Part shown: positions 34,870 to 42,766 of the stretch, piece after piece
Layout of the letters: each line of letters opens with the position of its first letter
Position numbering within the stretch: the stretch's first letter is position 1
Source: Acutalibacter sp. 1XD8-36
GTDB taxonomy: Bacteria; Bacillota; Clostridia; Oscillospirales; Acutalibacteraceae
Length of the DNA: 64,000 bases
NCBI RefSeq assembly: GCF_009917525.1
Contig: NZ_QZDU01000007.1
Location: forward strand, 62,001 to 126,000
Direction of reading: 5' to 3'
Translations under genes and position numbers: made by a program
Notes under the pieces: generated by a model
The model's input: only the letters and a program-made list of their open reading frames with translations
Told to the model about the DNA's origin: nothing
The model's database searches: none

Positions 34870-36740
34870 ACAAACGCCGGGCGGCCGTGATCACCAGTAT
34901 CATCATGGCGGTCACGATGCTGCTATATCTGGGAGGGATGCTGGGCCAGTTCCTCTCAAACTATGAGATATGGCTGGCGGATGGCGGTATGAATGGGCAG
35001 GCAGTCATGATTTCATTCAACTGGAATCCGCTGGCAGTTTTTCCGGCGGCCTTCACAGTGAACGGTCTGAAGGGAATGGCAGCTATCCTGCTGATCGTCG
35101 GTGGGCTGGTTGTTTATTTCAAATTTCAAGGCCGGCACGGCTGCAGGTCCCAAGACCCTCGCGGATTCAAAACCAGTTCCACAGGGGCTTACGGTACCGC
35201 AGGCTGGATGAGCGAGAAGGAGATGGGGGTGGTTCTGGAGACCGCCCCCATCGCAAAAGCAAAAGGCACCATCCTCGGCGAGCACCGGGGCAAGGCTGTC
35301 TGTATGCCGGAAGACACCCGGTTCAACCGGCACATCGCTGTGTTCGGGGCATCCGGCACCATGAAGTCCCGGGCAGTCATACGCAACGCCCTGTTCCAGA
35401 GTATCAAGCGGGGCGAGTCGGTGGTCATAACTGACCCCAAGGGCGAGCTTTTCGGTGATACTTCAGAGTTATACCGCAGGCATGGCTACGAGGTCAAAGT
35501 GTTCAACCTGGTAGACCCTGCCCACGGTGATTCCTGGAATTGCATGGCAGACCTCCACGGCGATACCCTCATGGCCCAGGTGCTGACAAACGTAATTATT
35601 GGCAATACCAGCTCCGGCAAGAGCGACCATTTCTGGGACAACGGCGAGGGCAACCTCCTCAAGGCACTCATCCTCTACATCGACCAGGACAACACCCTGG
35701 ATTCCAACATGAAGAACCTGGCCACAGTTTACCAAATGCTCACTCAGAACAATGAGCGGCAGTTGACCGCCATGTTTGAAAAACTGCCCCTGGGCCATCC
35801 GGCCCGTGCCCCTTACAACTTGTTCTCCCAATCCAGCGACACAGTGCGCTCTGGCATAGTGCTGGGCCTGGGTACCCGGCTGCAGGTCTTACAGAACCAG
35901 TCTGTGCGGAACATCATCACCCGGTCAGACATCAGCCTGACGGCCCCGGGCCAGCGCAAGTGCGCCTACTACATCATACTGAGCGACCAGGACACAACGA
36001 TGGCATTTTTGTCCTCGTTGTTTTTCTCGTTCCTATTCATACGGCTGACACGGCTTGCTGACAGTCAACCCAATGGTCGCTGCACCGTGCCGGTCAATCT
36101 GATTCTCGATGAGTTCAACAATGTCGGCAGAATCGGCGGAGCGGCAGACGGCTCGGATTTTGCCAGGTCGCTCTCGGTGATACGTTCCCGGGATATCCGG
36201 GTCATGCTGGCGGTACAGAGCCTGGGCCAGTTACAGAACCGCTATCCCAACAACCTCTGGAGTGAAATCATCGGCAACTGCGACATTCAGCTCATGCTGG
36301 GCTGCACCGACGATGTGACAGCCCAGTATTTCTCGGCCCGCAGCGGGGATATGAGCATCAGAGTAGATTCCACGTCCACCACCCGGCAGACCATGGCCGT
36401 TGCCCAGTTTATCCCCCAATACCGCCAGACCGAGGGTCAGGGGCGGCGCAGGCTGCTGACCCCGGATGAGGTGCTGCGGATGCCCAATGAGGAGCTGCTG
36501 TGCATCATACGGGGGTGCAACGTGCTCAAGCTGCGGAAATTGGACTATACCAGACACCCCATGTCTGGGGAGATGGCGAGGACTTCTATTTTGGAGTACC
36601 GGTCTGAGCAGACAAAAGCCACACCAGAGCCAGTTGTAAGTGTTGTTTCTACCCCGGCCAAAGATGCAAAGAAGGCTGAACCAAAAGCCAAGTCAAAGCC
36701 AAACCTATACAGCTCGGCAAAGCCGCCCGGAGACTTTTAA
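34860..36740 (+). CDS. VirD4/TraG-type coupling ATPase
   Basis: The 626-residue type IV coupling protein that brings the relaxase-DNA complex to the channel. Two N-terminal membrane segments (about 9-30 and 66-85) are followed by a Walker A variant GASGTMKS with Lys169, and by Walker B NLILDEFNNVG. The C-terminal tail is Lys/Pro/Ala-rich. AAGGAAGGA precedes the start. The Met in the P-loop (GTMKS) is a common variant in Firmicutes TraG proteins. It is the last gene of the core mating block. Confidence 0.94.
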   Translation: MLLNKRRAAVITSIIMAVTMLLYLGGMLGQFLSNYEIWLADGGMNGQAVMISFNWNPLAVFPAAFTVNGLKGMAAILLIVGGLVVYFKFQGRHGCRSQDPRGFKTSSTGAYGTAGWMSEKEMGVVLETAPIAKAKGTILGEHRGKAVCMPEDTRFNRHIAVFGASGTMKSRAVIRNALFQSIKRGESVVITDPKGELFGDTSELYRRHGYEVKVFNLVDPAHGDSWNCMADLHGDTLMAQVLTNVIIGNTSSGKSDHFWDNGEGNLLKALILYIDQDNTLDSNMKNLATVYQMLTQNNERQLTAMFEKLPLGHPARAPYNLFSQSSDTVRSGIVLGLGTRLQVLQNQSVRNIITRSDISLTAPGQRKCAYYIILSDQDTTMAFLSSLFFSFLFIRLTRLADSQPNGRCTVPVNLILDEFNNVGRIGGAADGSDFARSLSVIRSRDIRVMLAVQSLGQLQNRYPNNLWSEIIGNCDIQLMLGCTDDVTAQYFSARSGDMSIRVDSTSTTRQTMAVAQFIPQYRQTEGQGRRRLLTPDEVLRMPNEELLCIIRGCNVLKLRKLDYTRHPMSGEMARTSILEYRSEQTKATPEPVVSVVSTPAKDAKKAEPKAKSKPNLYSSAKPPGDF

Positions 36741-36741
36741 G

Positions 36742-36796
36742 TGTCAATTTATTTATCGATATAAAGATTGACATTAATGGCGTTTTTCAGTATAAT
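36742..36796 (+). promoter_or_regulatory. Consensus promoter with inverted repeat before the toxin-antitoxin genes
   Basis: TTGACA (36768-36773), a 17-base spacer and TATAAT (36791-36796) make a perfect sigma-A promoter. TGTCAAT (36742-36748) and ATTGACA (36767-36773) form an inverted repeat whose right arm covers the -35 box. A TTTATCGAT motif lies between the arms. This fits autorepression by the antitoxin or toxin-antitoxin complex. Confidence 0.75.
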
Positions 36797-36837
36797 ATGA
36801 ATATAGATAGAAAGGCTATATTCAGGAGGGATACGCT

Positions 36838-37167
36838 ATGGAAGAGATGTCCGTGCTCAGCGTGATGAAGTCTATTGTACCAATCACCCGGTTTAATAAG
36901 GGCGAGGCCAGTCGGATTTTTGAGGAGGTCCAGTCAGGCGGTACGAAGGTGGTCATGAAGAACAACCGGCCTGCCTGCGTGCTTATGTCCCCCGAAAAAT
37001 ATGAATCCCTGATGGAGATGCTCTCCGACTACATTCTCCAGGAGGAGGCTGAACGCCGCTTAGCTAGTGAAGGATCGGTTGAAACTCTGTCCCAGGATGA
37101 TGTCATGCAGTCGCTGGGAATTACTCAGGCCGAACTTGACGGAATCGATGTGGAGATTGAAGAATGA
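36838..37167 (+). CDS. Antitoxin, Phd/YefM-RelB type
   Basis: A 109-residue protein. The N-terminal half has the Phd/YefM DNA-binding fold signature, with ITRFNKGEASRIFEEV and VVMKNNRPACVLMSPEKYESL. The acidic C-terminal tail would wrap the toxin. It overlaps the toxin gene by four bases (ATGA). It should neutralise the downstream RelE-like toxin and repress the promoter at 36768. It presumably stabilises the conjugative element. Confidence 0.85.
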   Translation: MEEMSVLSVMKSIVPITRFNKGEASRIFEEVQSGGTKVVMKNNRPACVLMSPEKYESLMEMLSDYILQEEAERRLASEGSVETLSQDDVMQSLGITQAELDGIDVEIEE

Positions 37168-37490
37168 AGTGGCGGGTGGAGTATTTGAAAGAGGCGCTGC
37201 GTGATCTGAAACGCCTTGACCCCTACAATCAGAAGCTTATCCTGAAAGCCATCAGTAAGACTGCGGAGCGCCCGCTGCCACCGCCAGACGGGATCGGCAA
37301 GCCACTGGGCAACCATGCCAGTTCCAAGCTCAGCGGGTTCTACAAGATCAAGCTGAAGAATCTCGGGTACCGTGTGGTGTACCAGTTGGTCATACAGGGC
37401 GAAGTCATGCGGATCATTGTGATTTCCGTCCGGGATGACGATGAAGTGTACAAGGAAGCAGAGCGAAGGATCCGCAAAATGGAAGAATAA
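37164..37490 (+). CDS. Toxin, RelE/ParE-type mRNA interferase family
   Basis: A 108-residue protein with the RelE/ParE fold signature: WRVEYLKEALRDLKRLDP at the start, the central GFYKIKLKNLGYRVVYQLV strand pair and the closing VISVRDDDEVYKEAERRI. The arginines of the GYRVVY strand and the C-terminal region are in the usual place for RelE-like ribosome-dependent cleavage, although a ParE-like gyrase target cannot be excluded. At 108 residues it is slightly longer than most. A terminator follows immediately. Confidence 0.85.
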   Translation: MKWRVEYLKEALRDLKRLDPYNQKLILKAISKTAERPLPPPDGIGKPLGNHASSKLSGFYKIKLKNLGYRVVYQLVIQGEVMRIIVISVRDDDEVYKEAERRIRKMEE

Positions 37491-37499
37491 TGTAGAGCG

Positions 37500-37527
37500 A
37501 AAGCGCCTCTTTTTAAGGGGCGCTTTT
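37500..37527 (+). terminator. Terminator after the toxin-antitoxin pair
   Basis: AAAGCGCCTC pairs with GGGGCGCTTT around a seven-base loop, followed by a short T run. It makes the toxin-antitoxin pair a self-contained unit. Confidence 0.85.
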
Positions 37528-37570
37528 CTCATATAAAAAAGGAGGAATTTTTATTAACTACATAACCGAC

Positions 37571-38830
37571 ATGGAATTAACCCCCGATCAGGTATCCCCT
37601 TCGATCCAGGGGCCCTGCGAGGAGGAAAACGCTCCTCTCTGTGAAACCGATTCTGATATGGCGCTCAGCGCTGAAGAGGTCCGCGTTGAGGCGCCTGAAT
37701 TGTTCAATCAAGAGCCAGTTCCACAGGATTCCCCGGAACCGACTCTGGAAAGCTCCGATCCCACCGCAGCTCCGGAGGCGGAAGGCTTTTCCCATCAAAC
37801 CGACATAGACCCTGCGGCAAGACGCGGTCCCCGCAGGAAGACGGCTCCAGTTTTAAACCAGTCTGACACAGAGGCCGCCGGAAGCACGCCTTCCGCCAGC
37901 CGAAGACGCGTGCGGCGGCGTTCATCTGTCAAAACAATTCCAGTTATACCAATCGACGAGGGCCGTACTGTGGAAACCGCTGCGGACAAAGCCCGTAACG
38001 ACCTGTTAGACCTGGTGGAGTCCCAGAAAACCGGGCGCATACTTACAGGCACGCTGCAAGGCGTGGAACGGGCTGCGAACTCTGATACCAAATCATTGGC
38101 AGTCCTGTATCATGGAGCTTTCAAGGTGATCATTCCCGCCGAGGAGGCAGTTGTTCTGCCGGACAATACCCGCGGGCGCTCCCCGGACGAAATTCTGCAC
38201 TATATGCTCACCAAACGCCTGGGTGCGGAGGTCGATTACATCGTGAAAGGCGTGGACCCGCAGTCCAATTTGGCAGTGGGCAGTAGGCTTGAGGCTATGG
38301 CAGCCAAGCGTAAGACCTACTATTTCGGCGCAGACCGGGACGGAAACAACCGTATCTACTCCGATGTTTGCGCCGAAGCCCGCATTGTATCTGTTATCCG
38401 GGCAGGCATTTTTGTTGACCTGTTCGGGCTGGAGGTGTATATTCCTCTGCGTGAACTGAGCTACCAGCGCTGGATGGATGCGGGGCTGTATTTCCAGCCT
38501 GGCCAGCGGGTGCTGGTCAAGGTGCTGGAGGTGGAACGCAGCGGCCGGGACAACGTGCGTGTGGTCGCTTCGGTTAAACAGGCCGGGGAGAATCCATATG
38601 AGAAGGCCCTGCGGATGTACTCGGTGGACAGCTGCTATGTGGGTACCGTCAGCATGGTGGACGTAAATGGTGTGTTCGTAGCGCTGGACGGGGGCGTTGA
38701 CTGTCTGTGCAGCTATCCCAAGCGCGGCAGGCCGCCCAGGGGCGCCCGGGTCACGGTGAGGATTCTGGGTATCAATCATGAGTCTAACCGGATTTGGGGT
38801 GCCATTACACATATTGCGGCGGCGAGATAG
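37571..38830 (+). CDS. S1 RNA-binding-domain protein
   Basis: A protein of about 419 residues. The first 150 or so residues are acidic and Pro-rich, then Arg-rich (SRRRVRRRSSVK), likely disordered. Two S1-type beta-barrels follow: about 265-340 (ARIVSVIRAGIFVDLFGLEVYIPLRELS) and about 350-415 (GTVSMVDVNGVFVALDGGVDCLC). It probably binds RNA or single-stranded DNA during transfer or expression. The best ribosome site (AAAGGAGG) lies 25 bases before this ATG but only seven before an in-frame ATT at 37553, so six extra residues with a non-standard start are possible. Confidence 0.75.
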   Translation: MELTPDQVSPSIQGPCEEENAPLCETDSDMALSAEEVRVEAPELFNQEPVPQDSPEPTLESSDPTAAPEAEGFSHQTDIDPAARRGPRRKTAPVLNQSDTEAAGSTPSASRRRVRRRSSVKTIPVIPIDEGRTVETAADKARNDLLDLVESQKTGRILTGTLQGVERAANSDTKSLAVLYHGAFKVIIPAEEAVVLPDNTRGRSPDEILHYMLTKRLGAEVDYIVKGVDPQSNLAVGSRLEAMAAKRKTYYFGADRDGNNRIYSDVCAEARIVSVIRAGIFVDLFGLEVYIPLRELSYQRWMDAGLYFQPGQRVLVKVLEVERSGRDNVRVVASVKQAGENPYEKALRMYSVDSCYVGTVSMVDVNGVFVALDGGVDCLCSYPKRGRPPRGARVTVRILGINHESNRIWGAITHIAAAR

Positions 38831-38905
38831 GAGGCGGCGCGTATAGCTAACATCACTAAAAAGGAACAAAACCGCCGTGCCGATCTGGCCGCCCACGCCC
38901 GCCAG

Positions 38906-39259
38906 ATGCTGCTGGAATCCATGCCCATTGAGTACCAGGATGGGATGTGTCTGTCTATCAACCTTAGCGGGTGGTATGTGCAGGTGTCCTTTTCACCTCT
39001 CCACCCGCTCATGGTAATCTGTCTGGCAAGGCAAATCAAGACCCCAGCGGCCATCGCCCAGTACCTTGACACTAACGACATGAACCTGCACAGCATCCTG
39101 GGCTGCCATACCATCAACAGCGATACCGGCTGTTACGCCTACCGGGCCACCCAATGGCTGGACACCGAACTGACCCATGAGCGGTTCATGGAGATTCTTT
39201 CACGTTGCATAGGCGAGGCCGAAAGAGGTTTTGAAAAAATTTTGAAAAAACAGTTGTAA
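38906..39259 (+). CDS. Hypothetical element protein, N-terminus probably longer
   Basis: At least 117 residues, no recognised domain. The first ATG has no ribosome site. The same frame is open and protein-like back to 38843, reading A-N-I-T-K-K-E-Q-N-R-R, and there a GGAGG lies eight bases before an ATA codon. An ATA or other non-standard start at 38843 is therefore likely. The sequence contains IARQIK-like and IEYQDG-like segments but nothing diagnostic. It follows the S1-domain gene directly and appears cotranscribed with it. Confidence 0.6.
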   Translation: MLLESMPIEYQDGMCLSINLSGWYVQVSFSPLHPLMVICLARQIKTPAAIAQYLDTNDMNLHSILGCHTINSDTGCYAYRATQWLDTELTHERFMEILSRCIGEAERGFEKILKKQL

Positions 39260-39312
39260 ATTCCGACAAGCAGTGGTCTAATATAGGTAGATGCTATCCT
39301 GACCGCTGCTTG
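39254..39312 (+). promoter_or_regulatory. Promoter flanked by a 12-base inverted repeat
   Basis: TTGTAA (39254-39259), a 17-base spacer and TCTAAT (39277-39282). CAAGCAGTGGTC (39267-39278) is inverted with one mismatch at 39301-39312, so the arms bracket the -10 box and the expected transcription start. It looks like an operator controlling the secreted-protein genes that follow. Confidence 0.5.
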
Positions 39313-39333
39313 CCAGTTTTCAGGAGGAAATAT

Positions 39334-39930
39334 ATGAGTTCAAAAGCATCAAAGGCCAGGCTGTTGATCAGCTTGGCGACCACATTGTTTTTGCTGTTTA
39401 CGATTTCACTTTCCGCTCAGGCACGGGATGGCACTGACGGTACGGAGATGCAGATCGCCACGCCGGAGCAGTTGGAAGTACAACTGGGCACAGCTTGGGC
39501 TGGAGTAGAGTTCCAGCTCAAAACGGAGCACGGCCTATATCCAGGCACGATACCTGTTGGGGACGACGGCGTACTGCGATTGGAAATTGGCGGCAGTTCC
39601 AGCTATCAGTTGACCTGCCTTACCTCAAAGGCGCCTGTTCCAACGCCAAAGCCTACACCTGAACCGGTTACGTCCGCTGTTCTCACAAACCAACCTGACA
39701 GTAAGGCTGAATCAGGTGAAGAACAGCAGCCGGGTTCACAGCCGCAGGCGACAATCACCGCCACAGAAACAGGCTCAGTTGACCCGGCGTTCACCCTGGC
39801 GGATATTCCCATCTGGCAGTTAGGCTTACTGGGCGGCGGAATGGTCGTCGCCATTGGAGCGCTGATCGTCATGGCGGTGCTGAAGAAACGCCGCGTCAGC
39901 GAGGATGAAGACGAGGACGATGGGCTGTAG
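39334..39930 (+). CDS. Secreted membrane-anchored protein with Pro-rich stalk
   Basis: A 198-residue protein starting at the ATG at 39334, with AGGAGG upstream. The N-terminal signal peptide ends near AQARD. A small beta-rich domain (about residues 35-95) is followed by a Pro/Thr/Gln-rich stalk. A single membrane helix (about 163-185) and an acidic tail (EDEDEDDG) close the protein. The topology places the domain outside the cell. No LPXTG-type motif is present. A role in contact with recipients or in surface display is inferred from the neighbours. Confidence 0.65.
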   Translation: MSSKASKARLLISLATTLFLLFTISLSAQARDGTDGTEMQIATPEQLEVQLGTAWAGVEFQLKTEHGLYPGTIPVGDDGVLRLEIGGSSSYQLTCLTSKAPVPTPKPTPEPVTSAVLTNQPDSKAESGEEQQPGSQPQATITATETGSVDPAFTLADIPIWQLGLLGGGMVVAIGALIVMAVLKKRRVSEDEDEDDGL

Positions 39931-39994
39931 CGTTTCCTGACGGCTGGCTGCGAATAGCAAAACGATGTGCAAAAAACAAATAGGAGTGATCCAA

Positions 39995-41287
39995 ATGAAG
40001 CGCAAAGTTAAAAGGCTATTCGCATTGTTTGCTGTCTGTGTTCTGGCTGTCAATATGTTTGCTATGCCCGGATACGCGGCGGCTGAAAACTTCACAGACG
40101 TGAAGCCGGGTGCATGGTATTACACGGCGGTAGATTACGCCGTGACGGAGGGCCTGTTCAGCGGTACCTCTGCCACCACCTTTGCTCCAAACAGCCCCAT
40201 GACCCGTGGGATGTTTGTCAAGGTGCTGGGAAACAAAGCTCAGATTGATTCGGCGGATTACCCAACCAGTAGCTTTTCTGACGTGAAACAAGGCGCTTGG
40301 TATGCTCCTTGTGTGGAGTGGGCGGCGCAAAATGGGATCGTCAACGGTACGGGCAATGGCCGCTTTAGTCCAGACCAGAGCGTGACCCGCGAGCAAATGG
40401 CGGTCATCCTCTATAAGTACGCGGAGTTCACAGACTGTGACATGACAGTCCGGGCCGGGATGCTGGATAAGTTCCCGGATGGGGGCAAGACCTCCGGCTA
40501 TGCCAAATATGCCATGGAGTGGGCCATAACACATGGCCTGCTCAGCGGCAGTGATGGAAAGCTGGACCCCCAGGGCACCGCTACCAGGGCCCAGGTGGCG
40601 CGGATTTTTTATAACAGCCGGGAGCTGCTGGCAGGCAGCGGGAATAAACCCGTTGACCCAACTCCATCCCCTGTGCCTACCCCCCCTCCCTCGCCTGCCC
40701 CGGATGAACCCAGAATTCTTATTACAGACGAAGTACGGGCCAAGCTCAAGCCCAACCAAGACCCGGAAAAGCTTTTGGACTATGTGCTGTACGGCAAACA
40801 TGATGACCCGACTTTTGCGTATGATGGAACTACAGCAAAATGGGATCCTGCACTAACATCTGCCGATGACACCGGCCGTAAATATCTTGGTAGCTGGGAA
40901 AATGTCGAAGATGAAATACGGGGATCAAGTGCAGTGGCAAATGGATTTGTTCAGATGCTTACTCGTACCGCCAGTGACAGATTTTATATCACTGCGGATG
41001 TGGCAGACGGATGCTTTTGCCTGTACTACCACCCCGTGGAAGTTCCAGACAGTCAAAGGCTTAAAGAGGTTAAGGCAGCATTAAAACTTCCGGATTCAAA
41101 GAAACTTGCCCGTTCGCTTTGCTATGAAGGTGCCGGATGGGCCGGCCCCATTCCTTTGGAAGCATACGGAGGGGCCCGTGGTGTTGCAGAAAAAATTGAG
41201 TATTATCTTTGCGATATGCACCCTTACACCACGGAGTATTATATAACCGAACCAGAGTCGGGTGTTTTCTTCCTGCTCTACGGTTGA
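39995..41287 (+). CDS. Secreted S-layer-homology protein with unknown C-terminal domain
   Basis: A 430-residue protein. The start at 39995 follows AGGAGTGAT; the frame runs back to 39965. A signal peptide ending near GYAAA precedes three SLH modules (about residues 32-85, 93-150, 155-205), which bind pyruvylated wall polymers. A Pro-rich linker leads to a C-terminal domain of about 200 residues that I do not recognise (from PRILITDEVRAKLKPN to the end). It is an element-borne wall protein, comparable in type to the decayed chromosomal SLH gene at 20.9-22.1 kb. Confidence 0.8.
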   Translation: MKRKVKRLFALFAVCVLAVNMFAMPGYAAAENFTDVKPGAWYYTAVDYAVTEGLFSGTSATTFAPNSPMTRGMFVKVLGNKAQIDSADYPTSSFSDVKQGAWYAPCVEWAAQNGIVNGTGNGRFSPDQSVTREQMAVILYKYAEFTDCDMTVRAGMLDKFPDGGKTSGYAKYAMEWAITHGLLSGSDGKLDPQGTATRAQVARIFYNSRELLAGSGNKPVDPTPSPVPTPPPSPAPDEPRILITDEVRAKLKPNQDPEKLLDYVLYGKHDDPTFAYDGTTAKWDPALTSADDTGRKYLGSWENVEDEIRGSSAVANGFVQMLTRTASDRFYITADVADGCFCLYYHPVEVPDSQRLKEVKAALKLPDSKKLARSLCYEGAGWAGPIPLEAYGGARGVAEKIEYYLCDMHPYTTEYYITEPESGVFFLLYG

Positions 41288-41411
41288 CAACATGGATTGT
41301 TCTGTCGTATTCGCCTATAATATAAGTCAGGGTGGGCATAATTAGCACATACCCTATTGATTTGCGCCTAATAATATGATAGGATTAGGCGTAAAGAAAA
41401 GAGGTGGGCGA

Positions 41412-42458
41412 ATGCGGCAGTTTAACTATGAACTTCTGAAAGACCGCCAGTGGGACGGCGAAGTCTTGGATCTGGTGGCACAAATACATGAATATAAGGG
41501 CCGGCAGGAGCTTTACTTGAAACAAAGGCCCGCAGTCTTGGACAAACTAGTGGTGGTCGCCAAAATTCAAAGCACCGAGGCTTCAAACAAAATCGAAGGC
41601 ATTGTGACCACCAGCATGCGGATCAAGGAATTGTACCTGGAGAAGACCACGCCCCGTAACCGGGACGAGGAGGAGATCATGGGGTACCGGGATGTGCTCA
41701 ATACCATTCACGAAAGTTACGAATACATCCCGCTACGCTCCTCTTACATCTTGCAATTGCACAGGGACTTGTACCAATATTCGGCAAAGTCCATCGGGGG
41801 ACGGTTCAAGAATACGCAGAATTTTATTGCGGAAACCAGGCCAGATGGCATCCGGACAGTGCTGTTTATACCGATGGAGCCCTATGCGACGCCGGGTGCA
41901 GTTGATGAGATATGCGACAGCTTTAACCGGGCTGTGGACAACTGCATTATCGACCCGCTGATACTGATTCCCATTTTTATCCACGATTTTTTGTGCATTC
42001 ACCCATTTAACGATGGAAACGACCGCATGGCGCGTCTGCTTACGACCTTGCTGCTCTACCGCTGTGGCTATGTGGTAGGCCGGTATGTCAGCATAGAGAG
42101 CAAAATCGAGAGGACGAAGGAGACCTACTATTCTTCTCTGCAACAGAGCGGTATTGGCTGGCATGAGGGGGAGAATGACCCGGTGCCGTTTGTGAAGTAC
42201 CTGCTTGGCATAATTCTTTCGGCCTACCGGGACTTCGAGAGCCGTGTGGATATTTTTGCCCAGCGGCTCTCGTCTTTGGAACTGGTTAGGAAGGCTGTCA
42301 CCAGTACCATCGGCAAGTTTACAAAGAGCGAAATCATGGAACAGGTACCGTCCATCGGCAAATCATCTGTGGAGAACGCTTTGAACGTGCTGATCCAGGA
42401 AAAAGTGATCGAACGACATGGGCGAGGGAAGGCTACATTCTATACCCGCACAGATTAA
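41412..42458 (+). CDS. fic: Fic-family protein (class II, N-terminal inhibitory motif)
   Basis: A 348-residue cytoplasmic protein. The Fic catalytic loop is HPFNDGNDR with His197, complete for AMP transfer from ATP. The inhibitory helix motif S-x-x-x-E-G is present as SNKIEG (Ser58, Glu62), upstream of the Fic core, which defines class II. A C-terminal winged-helix-like segment (about 290-345, KSEIMEQVPSIGKSSVENALNVL) follows. The ATG at 41412 is preceded by AAAAGAGGTG; the frame runs back to 41376. Targets are unknown. Such proteins on mobile elements may modify host proteins or act as toxins. Confidence 0.9.
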   Translation: MRQFNYELLKDRQWDGEVLDLVAQIHEYKGRQELYLKQRPAVLDKLVVVAKIQSTEASNKIEGIVTTSMRIKELYLEKTTPRNRDEEEIMGYRDVLNTIHESYEYIPLRSSYILQLHRDLYQYSAKSIGGRFKNTQNFIAETRPDGIRTVLFIPMEPYATPGAVDEICDSFNRAVDNCIIDPLILIPIFIHDFLCIHPFNDGNDRMARLLTTLLLYRCGYVVGRYVSIESKIERTKETYYSSLQQSGIGWHEGENDPVPFVKYLLGIILSAYRDFESRVDIFAQRLSSLELVRKAVTSTIGKFTKSEIMEQVPSIGKSSVENALNVLIQEKVIERHGRGKATFYTRTD

Positions 42459-42475
42459 ATCATTACAAGTGTTGA

Positions 42476-42508
42476 GGGCATCTGCTGGAAACAGCAGGTG
42501 CCCTTTTT
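42476..42508 (+). terminator. Terminator after fic
   Basis: A twelve-base stem (GGGCATCTGCTG with CAGCAGGTGCCC, one wobble) capped by a GAAA tetraloop and followed by five T. Very strong. Confidence 0.93.
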
Positions 42509-42522
42509 CATGCCAATTTTAT

Positions 42523-42706
42523 GAAAGGGGGTGATGCCCACTTGTCTGTTTCCCACGGAAGGGGGTGATGTCAACATTCAATAAGAATCCAGGGAGGTGG
42601 TATGGCTAATATAATTTAATTCATAAAGGCGGTGATAACCCTATCAGATCCACTGAAAAAGGAGCGTGATACCCACACTACAGCGCTGCCAGTGGGAGCC
42701 ACTTGA
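42523..42706 (+). other. Array of five ribosome-binding-site-like motifs with overlapping mini-ORFs
   Basis: Extended Shine-Dalgarno-like motifs begin at 42523, 42558, 42591, 42625 and 42657, i.e. every 32-35 bases. Mini-ORFs run from them: ATG 42534-42584 (16 codons), ATG 42568-42609 (13), ATG 42602-42619 (5) and GTG 42632-42706 (24). The first three overlap each other. The last one ends inside the terminator-like hairpin that precedes the adhesin gene. It could be a leader-peptide control region or the collapsed remains of a set of small genes. Confidence 0.5.
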
Positions 42707-42729
42707 AGGCTCCCACTGGTAGTTTTTTT
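42688..42729 (+). terminator. Terminator/attenuator ahead of the adhesin gene
   Basis: CCAGTGGGAGCC pairs perfectly with GGCTCCCACTGG around a seven-base loop, followed by a seven-T run. It lies only about 40 bases before the adhesin start, so the adhesin needs read-through or a very short own promoter, of which none is obvious. Confidence 0.85.
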
Positions 42730-42766
42730 AACGAACCATGACTTTAAGAAAAGAAAGGATGGCTAC

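Noticed and set aside
41284-41326. TTGACA and TATAAT before the fic gene as a promoter
   Set aside because: The spacer is 26 bases, too long. Other pairings are weak.
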